NCBI GenBank assembly: GCA_900315395.1 | Contig: OMZC01000045.1 | Span: 1 to 43,784 of the forward strand | DNA from: an uncultured Gammaproteobacteria bacterium | Lineage (GTDB): Bacteria > Pseudomonadota > Gammaproteobacteria > Enterobacterales > Succinivibrionaceae | Direction: 5' to 3' | Length of the DNA stretch: 43,784 bases | In this document: one piece after another, positions 33,491 to 42,369 of the stretch | Layout: each line of letters begins with the position of its first letter | How positions within the stretch are numbered: the first letter of the stretch is position 1 | The notes under the pieces: model-generated | Databases searched by the model: none | What the model was told of the DNA's origin: nothing | The model's input: only the letters and a program-made list of their open reading frames with translations | Translations under genes and position numbers: made by a program

Positions 33491-34456
33491 CTAATCCTCT
33501 AAAGCTTCTGCATAGGCACCACGTCTGTCAATCTTACAAATATGACAGAAACCGTCTTCGTTGGCAATAAAGTTTCTCTCAAGATATTCTTTCATCTGCT
33601 CTGCCTTTTCTTTGTCTTCAAAGATTGAGAATACAGATGAACCTGAGCCTGAAATACCGGTAGCTAATGCTCCTAAGGTCTTACCGTGCTCTCTTGCCTC
33701 GGTAAAACCAGGAATTAAACTTGCTCTGTATGGCTCTGCAATTACGTCGATTAAGCAGGAAGCTGCAAGCTTATCATTACCCTCATGACAAGCATGTACG
33801 AAGGTAGCTAAACGACGACCAAAGGTAATCACATCAGCACGTGAATATTCCTTTGGCAGAATTTGACGAGCAGCATTAGTTGAAACTTTAATACCAGGGA
33901 AACATGATACCCAGTACCAGTTATCAAAATCAGGAAGAGTGGTAGATATCACTCCATTTTCCTGAACGATAAGCTGCAGACCACCGAAATAGCATGGAGC
34001 AACGTTATCGTAATGAATAGAGCCTGAGATTTTTCCCTCAAGTCTACCCATAAGCTCAAGGCAGCCTTCCTGACCTAAAGCTTCTGAATGAATAGCATCT
34101 AGTGCTACTACAGCAGCTACCACAGAAGCTGCTGATGAGCCTAAACCGGAGCACACTGGAAGGTTCTTAGATAACTCCATGTGCACATCTTTAACTTTTA
34201 AGCCTTTTTTCTCTAAAGCATCTTTGTACATTAAATAAGCATCGTACACGATGTTCTTTTTAGGATCAGATGGCAGTTTGTGAGCAAAACGACCAACCAC
34301 TGCAACATCGCAACCTGGCTCTGAGTTTTCAGAGATGGTAATTTCATCTCCTAATAAAGCTCCATCGATTGGCTTTAGAGCTGCACCTAATAAATCAAAA
34401 CCTACTGACAGGTTTGCAGCTGATGCAGGAGCATATGCTTTAAAAATCTTAGACAT
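33491..34456 (-). CDS. thrB: Homoserine kinase
   Basis: A GHMP-family kinase phosphorylating homoserine. The 321 residues include APASAANLSVGFDLLG at the N-terminus, the ATP loop LPVCSGLGSSAASVVAA near residue 90 and the C-terminal GISGSGSSVFSIF. It lies 9 bases after thrA and 10 before thrC. Confidence 0.97.
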   Translation of the reverse strand: MSKIFKAYAPASAANLSVGFDLLGAALKPIDGALLGDEITISENSEPGCDVAVVGRFAHKLPSDPKKNIVYDAYLMYKDALEKKGLKVKDVHMELSKNLPVCSGLGSSAASVVAAVVALDAIHSEALGQEGCLELMGRLEGKISGSIHYDNVAPCYFGGLQLIVQENGVISTTLPDFDNWYWVSCFPGIKVSTNAARQILPKEYSRADVITFGRRLATFVHACHEGNDKLAASCLIDVIAEPYRASLIPGFTEAREHGKTLGALATGISGSGSSVFSIFEDKEKAEQMKEYLERNFIANEDGFCHICKIDRRGAYAEALED

Positions 34457-34465
34457 GGTTAAATC

Positions 34466-36928
34466 CTAATCCTCATGAGCCCAATTCTGTAAACGTAAAA
34501 CATCAGAGAGCACACCAGCTGCAGTTACTGCAGTACCTGCACCATAACCTCTGATTACTAATGGAATTGGCTGATAGTAAGCTGTAGTGAATGCTAAAGC
34601 ATTCTCACCGTCACGAACCTTGAATAAAGCCTGATCAGGACCTACTGCCTGTACAGAGCAGGTGCACTTACCGTCTTTAATAGAACCAACATAGCGTAAT
34701 ACCTTACCTTCAGCTTTAGCTTTTTCAACTAAAGCTGTAAATGAAGCATCAGCTTTCTTGATGTTCTCGATAACTTCCAAAGCATTATTGCCCTGTAAGT
34801 ATTCAGAAGGAACAGCGCCCTGTACATCAACGTCTGATAACTCTAACTTCAGACCGCACTCGCGAGCTAGGATTAACAGCTTTCTTGCTACATCCATACC
34901 ATCAAGATCGTCTTTTGGATTTGGCTCAGTAAAGCCCTTCTCATAAGCAATCTTAGTTGCCTCAGATAAAGACATGCCATCTTCAACAAGACCGAATAAG
35001 TATGAAAGTGTACCTGATAAGATACCTGAGAAATCAATCAGTCTGTCGCCTGCTGCAAGCTCGTTCTGAACAGTGTTGATAACAGGCAAACCCGCACCTA
35101 CGTTTGCTTCATATAAGAACTTTCTGTGCTGAGCGCGAGCGGTTCTTCTTAACTCCTGATAGTACTCATAAGAACCGGTGTTAGCTTTCTTACTTGGGGT
35201 TACTACGTGGTAACCTGCTTTCATGAAATCAACATACTTAAGAGCTAACTCTTCAGATGAGGTGCAATCAACTAAAACAGGGTTGATTAAATGAGCATCT
35301 TTAATTAACTGCTCAGCTGCCTCTGGAGTTAATGTAGGCTTATCGCTCTTAGCTAATAAATCTTTATAGTTCTCTAAATCCACACAATTTGGATCTGAGA
35401 TAAAGTGCTTAGAGTTACCGATACCTACAACTCTGATATCAATACCATGACTGTCTGACAATTCTGTTCTCTGACGCTTGATCTGAGCTAATAACTCACC
35501 ACCTACGCCACCGCAGCCGATTAGTACAACATCAATACGCTGTCTTGAATTGAAGAAAGCTGTATGGGCAAAAGCTACCGCCTCTGTAACTCTCTTTTGT
35601 GAGATTACAGCTGAGATTGAACGCTCTGATGAGCCCTGAGCAATTGCTCTGATGTTTACGTTTGCCTCAGCTAAGGCTCTAAAGAATTTACCTGAAATAC
35701 CGCGCACCATGCGCATACCATCGCCCACAACGGAGATAATTGCGCAACCTTCCTTAATTTCAACAGGATTTAATAAGCCTTCTTTTAGCTCTAACTTAAA
35801 TTCTGCATTGATTACTTTCTTAGCCTTAGCAAGTTCTGACTGGCTGATGCAGAATGAAATTGAGTACTCAGATGATGACTGAGTAATTAAGGTAATTGAA
35901 ATACCTGCTCTTGATACAGCGGTAAACAGACGACCTGCCATACCTACCATACCTTTCATACCAGGACCTGAGATATTGATTAGAGCAACATTCTTTAAGT
36001 CAGAAATACCTTTAATAGGTACTGATAAATCTGTTTCCTCAGAAATTAAGGTACCAGGACCTTTAGGATTCTTGGTGTTCTTAATTAAGCAAGGGATCTC
36101 AAACTGAGCAATAGGAGCAATGGTACGAGGATGTAGAACCTTTGCACCGAAGTAAGATAACTCCATAGCTTCAGCATATGACATCTTCTTTAGAAGAACT
36201 GCGCCTTCTACAGCTCGTGGATCACAGCTGTAAACACCGTCAACGTCAGTCCAAATTTCACAGCACTCTGCATTTGAAATTGCAGCTAAACATGCTGCTG
36301 AATAGTCAGAACCATTTCTGCCTAACAGTACTAACTGACCTTGAGCATTACCGCCACAGAAACCTGACATTAAAGTAATAGCTTCTTTGTCGTCAGGTAG
36401 AGCTGCATAACGAGCTCTTGACTGCTCAATGTTTACAGAAGACTCCATGATACCGCCTTCTGTTACTAATACCTGAACAGGATCAATTACTCTTACTTTC
36501 TTGCCTAAAGCCTTTAACAGCTCTGACATGATTAGAATTGAGAAACTCTCACCGCGGCTTTCTACGAATGCCATTACAAGTTCTGGGCATACGCCTAATA
36601 AAACCATACCATCCAAACGCTGTTTTAAGATGTCCATGGTCTTGTTGAATTCACCTAAAATCTTGTCAGTGTCGAACTTTTCGTACTTTGAGCCTAAGGT
36701 TGTAATAATTGGTTCAACAATAGAGCGGATCTGAGCGAACTCTTCGCTTCCGTCTTTACCGGCAGCACCCTGAGCTACCAAAGCTACTAATAAATTGGTG
36801 ATCTTTGCTGGAGCAGACAGAACTAAAGCTGTCTGTGATCTCTTAGCAGTATCAAGCGCAATTTCAGCTACATCCTGAAATCTCTGTGCATTTGCAACTG
36901 ATGTACCGCCAAACTTAAGAACGCGCAT
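34466..36928 (-). CDS. thrA: Bifunctional aspartokinase / homoserine dehydrogenase I
   Basis: A fused enzyme for the first and third steps from aspartate to threonine. The 820 residues equal the E. coli ThrA length and align throughout. Aspartokinase (1-300) has KFGGTSVANAQRF and LGRNGSDYSAACLAA. Two regulatory ACT units (about 315-460) contain ITQSSSEYSISFC and AIAQGSSERSIS. Homoserine dehydrogenase (about 463-820) has IGCGGVGGELLAQI, VTPSKKANTGS and GAGLPVINTV. AGGAG precedes the ATG by about 9 nt. Feedback inhibition by threonine is likely from the ACT layout. I see no Thr/Ile-rich leader peptide upstream. Confidence 0.97.
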   Translation of the reverse strand: MRVLKFGGTSVANAQRFQDVAEIALDTAKRSQTALVLSAPAKITNLLVALVAQGAAGKDGSEEFAQIRSIVEPIITTLGSKYEKFDTDKILGEFNKTMDILKQRLDGMVLLGVCPELVMAFVESRGESFSILIMSELLKALGKKVRVIDPVQVLVTEGGIMESSVNIEQSRARYAALPDDKEAITLMSGFCGGNAQGQLVLLGRNGSDYSAACLAAISNAECCEIWTDVDGVYSCDPRAVEGAVLLKKMSYAEAMELSYFGAKVLHPRTIAPIAQFEIPCLIKNTKNPKGPGTLISEETDLSVPIKGISDLKNVALINISGPGMKGMVGMAGRLFTAVSRAGISITLITQSSSEYSISFCISQSELAKAKKVINAEFKLELKEGLLNPVEIKEGCAIISVVGDGMRMVRGISGKFFRALAEANVNIRAIAQGSSERSISAVISQKRVTEAVAFAHTAFFNSRQRIDVVLIGCGGVGGELLAQIKRQRTELSDSHGIDIRVVGIGNSKHFISDPNCVDLENYKDLLAKSDKPTLTPEAAEQLIKDAHLINPVLVDCTSSEELALKYVDFMKAGYHVVTPSKKANTGSYEYYQELRRTARAQHRKFLYEANVGAGLPVINTVQNELAAGDRLIDFSGILSGTLSYLFGLVEDGMSLSEATKIAYEKGFTEPNPKDDLDGMDVARKLLILARECGLKLELSDVDVQGAVPSEYLQGNNALEVIENIKKADASFTALVEKAKAEGKVLRYVGSIKDGKCTCSVQAVGPDQALFKVRDGENALAFTTAYYQPIPLVIRGYGAGTAVTAAGVLSDVLRLQNWAHED

Positions 36929-37225
36929 AAAACTAGGCTCCTGTTGAAAAGCTAAATAATCTTTTTATAGTTGAAGTTAACAACTTTTAGGATTTAAACC
37001 TGTCATGTTCTAAAACACTAATCTTACTGTCTTAAACACAGGTAAATAATCCTGAACTTACAAATTTCTAGAGAGGTAACTTTGGATATGTGCTCTACAT
37101 CTATAGATCTGTAATGTTGTAATAAAGTTGATGTTAACTTTTTTATTTATTGAGTAATTCAATAATAGATATATGAAAACCTTATTTTTAAAGTTTTATC
37201 AAATATTGTCAATTCAAATTTGCCC
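36929..37225. other. Intergenic region upstream of thrA
   Basis: About 300 AT-rich bases. The thrA promoter should be here, but no leader peptide with threonine/isoleucine codons and no attenuator hairpin with a T tract can be seen. TTGA-N5-TCAA at 37150-37162 is a short dyad of unknown meaning. Confidence 0.5.
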
Positions 37226-37259
37226 TGTCTTTGCCATTTTCGGCAGGAAGTGGCAGACA
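37226..37259. promoter_or_regulatory. Candidate enhancer-binding site for the sigma-54 promoter
   Basis: TGTCTTTGCCA (37226-37236) and TGGCAGACA (37251-37259) form an imperfect inverted repeat 50-83 bases upstream of the -24 element, a usual place for an activator site. Confidence 0.4.
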
Positions 37260-37308
37260 CTCTTTCTTATAAATTAAAAATATCATTAAAGATCATAAAG
37301 TTAAATAA

Positions 37309-37324
37309 TGGCACTATCCTTGCA
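37309..37324 (+). promoter_or_regulatory. Sigma-54 (-24/-12) promoter
   Basis: TGGCAC at -24 and TTGCA at -12 with the exact spacing of the TGGCACG-N4-TTGCA consensus (one mismatch). The predicted start is near 37335, about 30 bases before the ATG of the 354-residue protein. Confidence 0.75.
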
Positions 37325-37357
37325 ATTTCCTAAAAAAAACATAATTTTTGGGAAATT
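37324..37357 (+). other. 5'-UTR inverted repeat covering the ribosome-binding site
   Basis: AATTTCC (37324-37330) can pair with GGAAATT (37351-37357). GGGA in the right arm is the only Shine-Dalgarno-like sequence before the ATG at 37364. Part of the left arm may lie upstream of the transcript start, which would limit pairing in RNA. Confidence 0.3.
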
Positions 37358-37363
37358 ACAAAA

Positions 37364-38428
37364 ATGGAAAATGTACTGAATTTGGGCAATGTACAGGCAA
37401 TTTTACGGTCATCAGACAGTTTGCTTGCTAAAAACCTGTTGTTATCTATGCAAAGCAATGCTGTAAATGCATCGACACTTGCATCTAATGCTACTAGTGC
37501 AGTTACAGCAACGCTTTTACCGAATACCAATCTTATTGCTAGCTCTATCAATGCAAGTACTGTCAATGCTAGCAGTATAGTAGCTTTTCAAAAAGAGCTT
37601 GAAAGACAGTCAAAACAGCAAGCTTACGAGAACAAGATCAATTCTATAAAGCAGGAAATCAGTTCTACTGTATCAAAAGCTTCTTTAGATTCAGCAACTG
37701 CAAGTTCTGCTTTTTATTATGCAAATAATAAAGAACTTTGCACCTCATCAAATTCTTCAAAAGCAGAGTATTTAAAAGGTAAAAAAGCTCTGCATAGTGG
37801 AGCTTATTCTCAAGATTTTGGTTCTGAGAGTTTAGATCCTGTAAATACTGATGCTATTGGTGAGTTAGCTCCGTTTTCTAGACACGATGATTCATTCAAT
37901 AACGATGAGACCGATCCTCATGTAATCGAACAAGAGTTAAAAGAGATATTTTTAAATTCAGCCCATTGTGCTTCAAAGTCTATCTTTGAAAATGAATTGT
38001 CTTTAGATGACACTCCAATCTTTTTTGGTTCTGAGCATTCTCTTAGTGTTTCAGCATCTGTAGCTCAGTTAGTAGATAACATGGTAAATACTCTTTTGAG
38101 CTACCAAAGCATTCCATTAAATAATGCTTTAGGGATGATGACAAATATCTCTATGTTAATGAAAGCAGTAAGTGACTGCTCCACTACTGCTATTGAGACC
38201 ATATCTCAATCAACTGTACTTACAAATCAGTACAATCCAAAAGTAATCATGCTACCTCTGTATGTCTTAGGTTATAGCCTCATTGATTACATCAGACGCT
38301 ATAACTGCAAGGAGTTCAATTACAAGAAGGAAAGACAAAAAGCTGAAGAAAAGATAGCTAAAAATGAGAAAGAGCGTAAACAGAGGATGGCTGAGTTTGC
38401 TGCTTCTTTCCAGTTTAACTACAGTTAA
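37364..38428 (+). CDS. Orphan Ser/Asn-rich protein under sigma-54 control
   Basis: A 354-residue protein I do not recognise. There is no signal peptide. Residues 30-75 repeat NAS-type elements (NASTLASNATSAV, SSINASTVNASSIV); 75-105 are helical and basic-acidic (FQKELERQSKQQAYENK); 110-190 are Ser-rich; 225-300 contain a hydrophobic helical stretch around NALGMMTNISMLMKAV; 315-345 form a charged probable coiled coil (KKERQKAEEKIAKNEKERK). Ribosome-binding site is weak (GGGA). The sigma-54 promoter suggests a role in motility, nitrogen or envelope functions, but nothing in the sequence decides which. Confidence 0.8.
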   Translation: MENVLNLGNVQAILRSSDSLLAKNLLLSMQSNAVNASTLASNATSAVTATLLPNTNLIASSINASTVNASSIVAFQKELERQSKQQAYENKINSIKQEISSTVSKASLDSATASSAFYYANNKELCTSSNSSKAEYLKGKKALHSGAYSQDFGSESLDPVNTDAIGELAPFSRHDDSFNNDETDPHVIEQELKEIFLNSAHCASKSIFENELSLDDTPIFFGSEHSLSVSASVAQLVDNMVNTLLSYQSIPLNNALGMMTNISMLMKAVSDCSTTAIETISQSTVLTNQYNPKVIMLPLYVLGYSLIDYIRRYNCKEFNYKKERQKAEEKIAKNEKERKQRMAEFAASFQFNYS

Positions 38429-38472
38429 AGCTGTAGACAGCCTTTTAGATTTTCAAAAGATCTCCCCTCACT

Positions 38473-38517
38473 CCGTGAATAATGTAAAGATGAAAAATCA
38501 TCTTCACATTTTCACGG
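38473..38517. other. Long imperfect hairpin after the sigma-54 gene
   Basis: 38473-38493 pairs with 38498-38517 over about 20 positions with one indel and one mismatch, loop AAAA. It may terminate the preceding gene, though the downstream T content is modest. Its arms contain the repeat core described in the next entry. Confidence 0.55.
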
Positions 38518-38595
38518 ATTGTTTATTATTCACGGTTTGTTCCTTATTCTCGATCGTTTCTTATTCACGAATTGTTCCTTTGTCTGAATAGTTCC
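38508..38595. repeat. Five tandem 17-18 bp iteron-like repeats
   Basis: Units at 38508-38525, 38526-38543, 38544-38560, 38561-38578 and 38579-38595 follow TTATTCACGRWTTGTTCC; units 2 and 4 are closest, unit 5 most diverged. An inverted copy of the core, CCGTGAATAA, sits at 38473-38482. No replication, transposase or cas gene is adjacent. Confidence 0.75.
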
Positions 38596-38720
38596 TTTTG
38601 ATAATCAATTTTTTCTGACACGCTCTTAGTTACAAGTAGACTAAGTAAAAACAAAAGTGCTAACGGCTATGTATTTAACAGCGTATTTACTTTTAATGAA
38701 TGGGGATTAGCGTCATTTTT
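38596..38720. other. Remainder of the spacer before the DUF4143 locus
   Basis: Non-coding; AAGTAAA (38652-38658) and TTTACTT (38687-38693) form a weak dyad. Nothing else stands out. Confidence 0.4.
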
Positions 38721-38751
38721 AATTCTAATTAAATTAGAATTTAAGTATAAT
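38721..38751 (+). promoter_or_regulatory. Promoter with overlapping 21-bp palindrome
   Basis: AATTCTAAT-TAA-ATTAGAATT (38721-38741) is a perfect 9-bp-arm palindrome; TATAAT follows at 38746-38751, 24 bases before the ATG. The palindrome covers the -35 position, as expected of a repressor operator. Confidence 0.6.
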
Positions 38752-38774
38752 CGATAACTAGAGGTCGATACTTA

Positions 38775-40115
38775 ATGGACAAATTCATATTCAAAAGAAA
38801 GAGTTATAAGTCTCTTTTAGAGTGGAAAGAAAAACACAGCACTCGCAATGCTCTTTTAGTTAAAGGAGCTAAAGGTGTAGGTAAAACAACGCTTGTAAAA
38901 GAGTTTGCTAAAAATGAATTTAAAACCTACATTCTGATTGACTTTAAAACAGCAACTAAAGAGATCATAAGCTTGTTTGATGACATGCAGAATTTAGACT
39001 GGTTCTTTCTAAAGTTGCAACAGTTTACTCATGTGAGACTCTATGAACATGACTCAGTCATTATTTTTGATGAGGTTGAATACTTTCCTCGAGCAAGACA
39101 GGCCATCAAATATCTCGTAGCAGATGGTAGATAAAAATACCTAGAAACAGGATCTTATCTTGAGCGTAAGAAGAACCTTCAAAATATTCTGATACCAAGT
39201 GAAGAGTTAAAACTCACTCTAAGCCCATTAGATTTTGAAGAGTTTTTATGGGCAACAGGAGATAAAACTACAGCTGACACCATAAAACAGCTTATAAAAG
39301 TAAAAAAGGAGGCAGGAGCCCCTCTACACCAAAACTTAATGCAAAAATTTAACCTCTTCATGTTAATAGGCGGTATGCCTGAAGCTATCAAGGCTTATAC
39401 AATTACAAACAACCTTGAAGAGGTAGACAGTGTAAAAAGACAGATCCTAAAAGAATATGAAGATAACCTTTTAAAGATTAAGAGAAAAGGATTCGCTTAC
39501 AAGTTATTCAAGGCAATACCAGAAAACCTGCGTAACCAAGCTTCTAGATTTATCCTGTCTAATGTAAAGAAAGGAGCAAGATCTGTTAGTGTTCAGAAAT
39601 TACTGCCTGAGATGTTAAGTTCCTATGCACTTAACATTGCCTACCAAGTAATGAATCCAAATGATGAAGTAAGTCTTTTTTCTGATGACAGTCGCTACAA
39701 ATTGTTTCTATCAGATACAGGACTTCTTATAACACTAGCTTTTATCGACAAGAAATTCACAGAGAATGTAATTTATAACAAATTGCTTTCAGACAAGCTT
39801 GAAGCTAATTTGGGGTATGTATATAAAAATGCTGTAGCTCAAATGCTAGTTTCAAAAGGTTATAAACTTTTCTATTACACTATGAAAAGTGAAACATCTA
39901 ACCATCTGTATGAAATAGATTTTTTAATCTCTGAAGGTGACAAAATAAGTCCTATTGAGGTTAAGTCTGGCAATTACAGGCAACATAAATCACTAGATGT
40001 CTTTTGTGAAAAGTTCAGTAGAAGAGTAAAGAACAAATACGTTATCCACACTAAGGATTATGCTTTTGCTAACGGAATACATTACCTTCCTGTATATATG
40101 GTTCCATTTCTTTAA
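38775..40115 (+). pseudogene. AAA_14/DUF4143-type ATP-binding protein split by an in-frame TAA
   Basis: A single 446-codon frame interrupted by TAA at codon 120 (39132-39134). Upstream are Walker A GAKGVGKTTLVKEF near residue 32 and Walker B VIIFDEVEYFPRARQAIKYL near 96. Immediately after the stop the same frame continues with KYLETGS, the family's RYxYxETGSL segment, so TAA replaces a Tyr codon. Further on are GGMPEAIKAY, LFLSDTGLL and a C-terminal EIDFLI...PIEVKSG nuclease-like core. The later part has an internal ATG at 39339 but no good ribosome-binding site. The rest of the frame is intact, so the lesion is recent, or read-through or a sequencing error is possible. Confidence 0.85.
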
Positions 40116-40332
40116 CTCCTGAAGATTTGAGATATTAAGGAAGAAAGAGAGTATAAATACAACAAGACAGTTTCATCATCGAATGCATAGAAAGCTTGGC
40201 TGTACAATACTTTAAACACTTAATATCTCAAAAGAAATTTGCACCAAAATTTGCCACCCTAATAAAACGCTTACACTCACATAAAAGTCCGCATTCTTAT
40301 GCAATAAGAGCTGTCTTTTTTTAGATGCTAGA
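40116..40332. other. Spacer after the DUF4143 pseudogene
   Basis: No gene. CTTATGCAATAAG at 40296-40308 repeats a sequence at 1228-1240. Confidence 0.45.
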
Positions 40333-40360
40333 AAAAAAAGCGCTCAAAATGTGCTTTTTA
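40333..40360 (+). terminator. Terminator upstream of tpiA
   Basis: AAAAAGCGC (40335-40343) pairs with GTGCTTTTT (40351-40359) through one G-U pair, 7-nt loop, T tract on the plus strand. Confidence 0.6.
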
Positions 40361-40461
40361 TAGTAAAATACCGAAAGTTTGTGTGCTGAAAAGAAAGTGA
40401 TATTCAATCAGAACAGCACTAACGGCTGTATCAAAAAATGTATTTTATTGAGGATAGGATC

Positions 40462-41220
40462 ATGAGAAAACCTGTTGTAATGGGTAACTGGAAATTAAAC
40501 GGTACCAAGTCAACTGTTACTGATTTAATTAAGGCATTCAGAGAGCCAGCTGACAAAAATGCAAACGTAGATGTTGCAATTTGTGCTCCTGCTATTTTCA
40601 TTGGTATGGTTGAATCATTAGCAACTGGTTCAAACTTAAAGTGGGGTTCAGAGGACTGCGATATCCACACTAAGGGTGCTTACACTGGTGAGAACTCACC
40701 TGAGATGTTAAAAGAATTCGGCTGCACCTACGCTATCGTTGGTCACTCAGAGCGTCGTGGCTACCACAATGAGTCAAATGAAATCGTTGCTGGCAAGTTC
40801 AAGGCTGCTCAGGAGAACGGTTTAACTCCAGTATTATGCATCGGCGAGTCAGAGGCTGAGTACGATGCAGGTAAGACTCTTGATGTTTGCAAGGCAGAAA
40901 TCAAGGCTGTTATCGATTTATGTGGTATCGAAGCATTCAAGAATGCAATCATTGCTTACGAGCCAATTTGGGCAATCGGTACTGGTAAGACTGCAACTCC
41001 TGAAATCGCACAGAACGTTCACCACGGTATCCGTGAGTTCTTAAAGACCTTCAATGCAGAAGTTGCTGACGGCGTACGTATCCTTTACGGTGGTTCATGC
41101 AACGCTAAGAATGCTGCTGACATCTTCGCACAGCCAGATGTTGATGGTGGCTTAATTGGTGGTGCTTCATTAAAGGCTCCAGATTTCACTGCTATTATCG
41201 AAGCAGCTGCTAAGGCTTAA
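40462..41220 (+). CDS. tpiA: Triosephosphate isomerase
   Basis: Interconverts dihydroxyacetone phosphate and glyceraldehyde-3-phosphate in glycolysis. The 252 residues have GNWKLNG (catalytic Lys), IVGHSERR (catalytic His), [17 protein letters not shown] (catalytic Glu and the mobile loop), and the phosphate-binding YGGSCNAKN and GGLIGGASL. The ATG at 40462 is chosen over 40438 because GAGGA lies 7 nt upstream and homologues begin at MRKP. It is followed by pfkA after 25 bases, so the two glycolytic genes probably form an operon. Codon use is noticeably less AT-biased than that of neighbouring genes, as expected for high expression. Confidence 0.97.
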   Translation: MRKPVVMGNWKLNGTKSTVTDLIKAFREPADKNANVDVAICAPAIFIGMVESLATGSNLKWGSEDCDIHTKGAYTGENSPEMLKEFGCTYAIVGHSERRGYHNESNEIVAGKFKAAQENGLTPVLCIGESEAEYDAGKTLDVCKAEIKAVIDLCGIEAFKNAIIAYEPIWAIGTGKTATPEIAQNVHHGIREFLKTFNAEVADGVRILYGGSCNAKNAADIFAQPDVDGGLIGGASLKAPDFTAIIEAAAKA

Positions 41221-41245
41221 TTTAAAAATAACGGACACGTGTAAT

Positions 41246-42211
41246 ATGGCAATCAAGAAAATTGGTGTTCTGACCTCAGGTGGTGATGCACCAGGCATGA
41301 ACGCAGCAATTCGTGCTGTAGTTCGCACAGCTTTATCATATGGTTGGGAAGTTTTAGGTGTACGTGATGGTTACTCAGGATTACATTCAGGTAACTTCGT
41401 ACAGTTAAACAGCCACTCAGTATCTGATCTGTTAAACCGTGGCGGTACTTTCTTAGGTACAGCTCGTTTCCCACAGTTCAAGCAGCCTCAGGTTCGTCAG
41501 GAAAGTGTTGAAGTTATGAAGAAACACGGCATCGATGCTCTAGTAGTTATCGGTGGTGACGGCTCATACATGGGCGCTAAGTTAATTTCTGAGTTAGGCT
41601 TCCCTTGCATTGGTTTACCAGGCACTATCGATAACGATATCGCTGGTACTGATGCTACTATCGGTTTCGATACAGCTTTAAATACTGCTGTTGAAGCTAT
41701 TGATAAGTTACGTGACACCTGTTCTTCACACAAGCGCATCAGCGTTGTTGAAGTTATGGGCCACCACTGCGGTGATTTAGCTGTATGCGCAGCTGTATCA
41801 TGCGGTACTGAGGCAGTTCTTGTTCCAGAAGTTGAGTGGAACAAAGAGCAGGTTTATGCTGACATTAAGAAAGGCATTGATGCTGGTAAGCGTCATGCAA
41901 TCTTAGTTGTTTGCGAGAACCAGACTGATGTTCACCAGATGGCTAAAGAGTTAGAAGAGTTAACTGGTCTTGAGACCCGTGCTACTGTTCTAGGTCACAT
42001 TCAGCGTGGTGGTTCACCATCAGCTGTTGACCGTGTATTAGCTTCACGTATGGGCGCTTATGCTTGTGAGCTATTAAAGAACGGTGAGTCAGGTCGTTGT
42101 ATCGGTGTTGAGCGTGGCGAATTAGTTCACCATGACATCATCGAGTGCATCAACAACATGAAACACCAGTTCATGAAGAGCACTTACGATTTAGCTTTAA
42201 GCTTGAAGTAA
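41246..42211 (+). CDS. pfkA: ATP-dependent 6-phosphofructokinase
   Basis: Phosphorylates fructose-6-phosphate, the committed step of glycolysis. The 321 residues closely match E. coli Pfk[19 protein letters not shown] at the N-terminus, [13 protein letters not shown] with Gly at the position that distinguishes ATP from PPi enzymes, [12 protein letters not shown] with the catalytic Asp, [11 protein letters not shown] and [19 protein letters not shown]. Located 25 bases after tpiA and closed by a strong terminator. Confidence 0.97.
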   Translation: MAIKKIGVLTSGGDAPGMNAAIRAVVRTALSYGWEVLGVRDGYSGLHSGNFVQLNSHSVSDLLNRGGTFLGTARFPQFKQPQVRQESVEVMKKHGIDALVVIGGDGSYMGAKLISELGFPCIGLPGTIDNDIAGTDATIGFDTALNTAVEAIDKLRDTCSSHKRISVVEVMGHHCGDLAVCAAVSCGTEAVLVPEVEWNKEQVYADIKKGIDAGKRHAILVVCENQTDVHQMAKELEELTGLETRATVLGHIQRGGSPSAVDRVLASRMGAYACELLKNGESGRCIGVERGELVHHDIIECINNMKHQFMKSTYDLALSLK

Positions 42212-42225
42212 TTATTACTTTTCTC

Positions 42226-42252
42226 AAAATGCCCTCTTAATGAGGGCATTTT
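42226..42252 (+). terminator. Terminator of tpiA-pfkA
   Basis: AAAATGCCCTC (42226-42236), TTAAT, GAGGGCATTTT (42242-42252): an 11-bp stem followed by T-rich sequence. Confidence 0.92.
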
Positions 42253-42313
42253 CTATTCTTTCTGCATTTTTTCTTTTCCGATCTTCCTTTTTTCTACTAT
42301 TTTTTTTCAATAA

Positions 42314-42342
42314 AAGACAATTCACTAAATTACTTATATAAT
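42314..42342 (+). promoter_or_regulatory. Sigma-70 promoter of the terminal AAA-ATPase gene
   Basis: AAGACA (42314-42319), 17-bp spacer, perfect TATAAT (42337-42342), start near 42349. Confidence 0.65.
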
Positions 42343-42369
42343 CATAGACATAGGTAGAGGAGTTTTTTT

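Noticed and set aside
38508-38595. CRISPR array.
   Set aside because: Units of 17-18 bp abut each other with no spacers, and no cas gene is present.
41497-41844. A 115-codon minus-strand open frame.
   Set aside because: Shadow of pfkA; no ribosome-binding site and low-complexity content.
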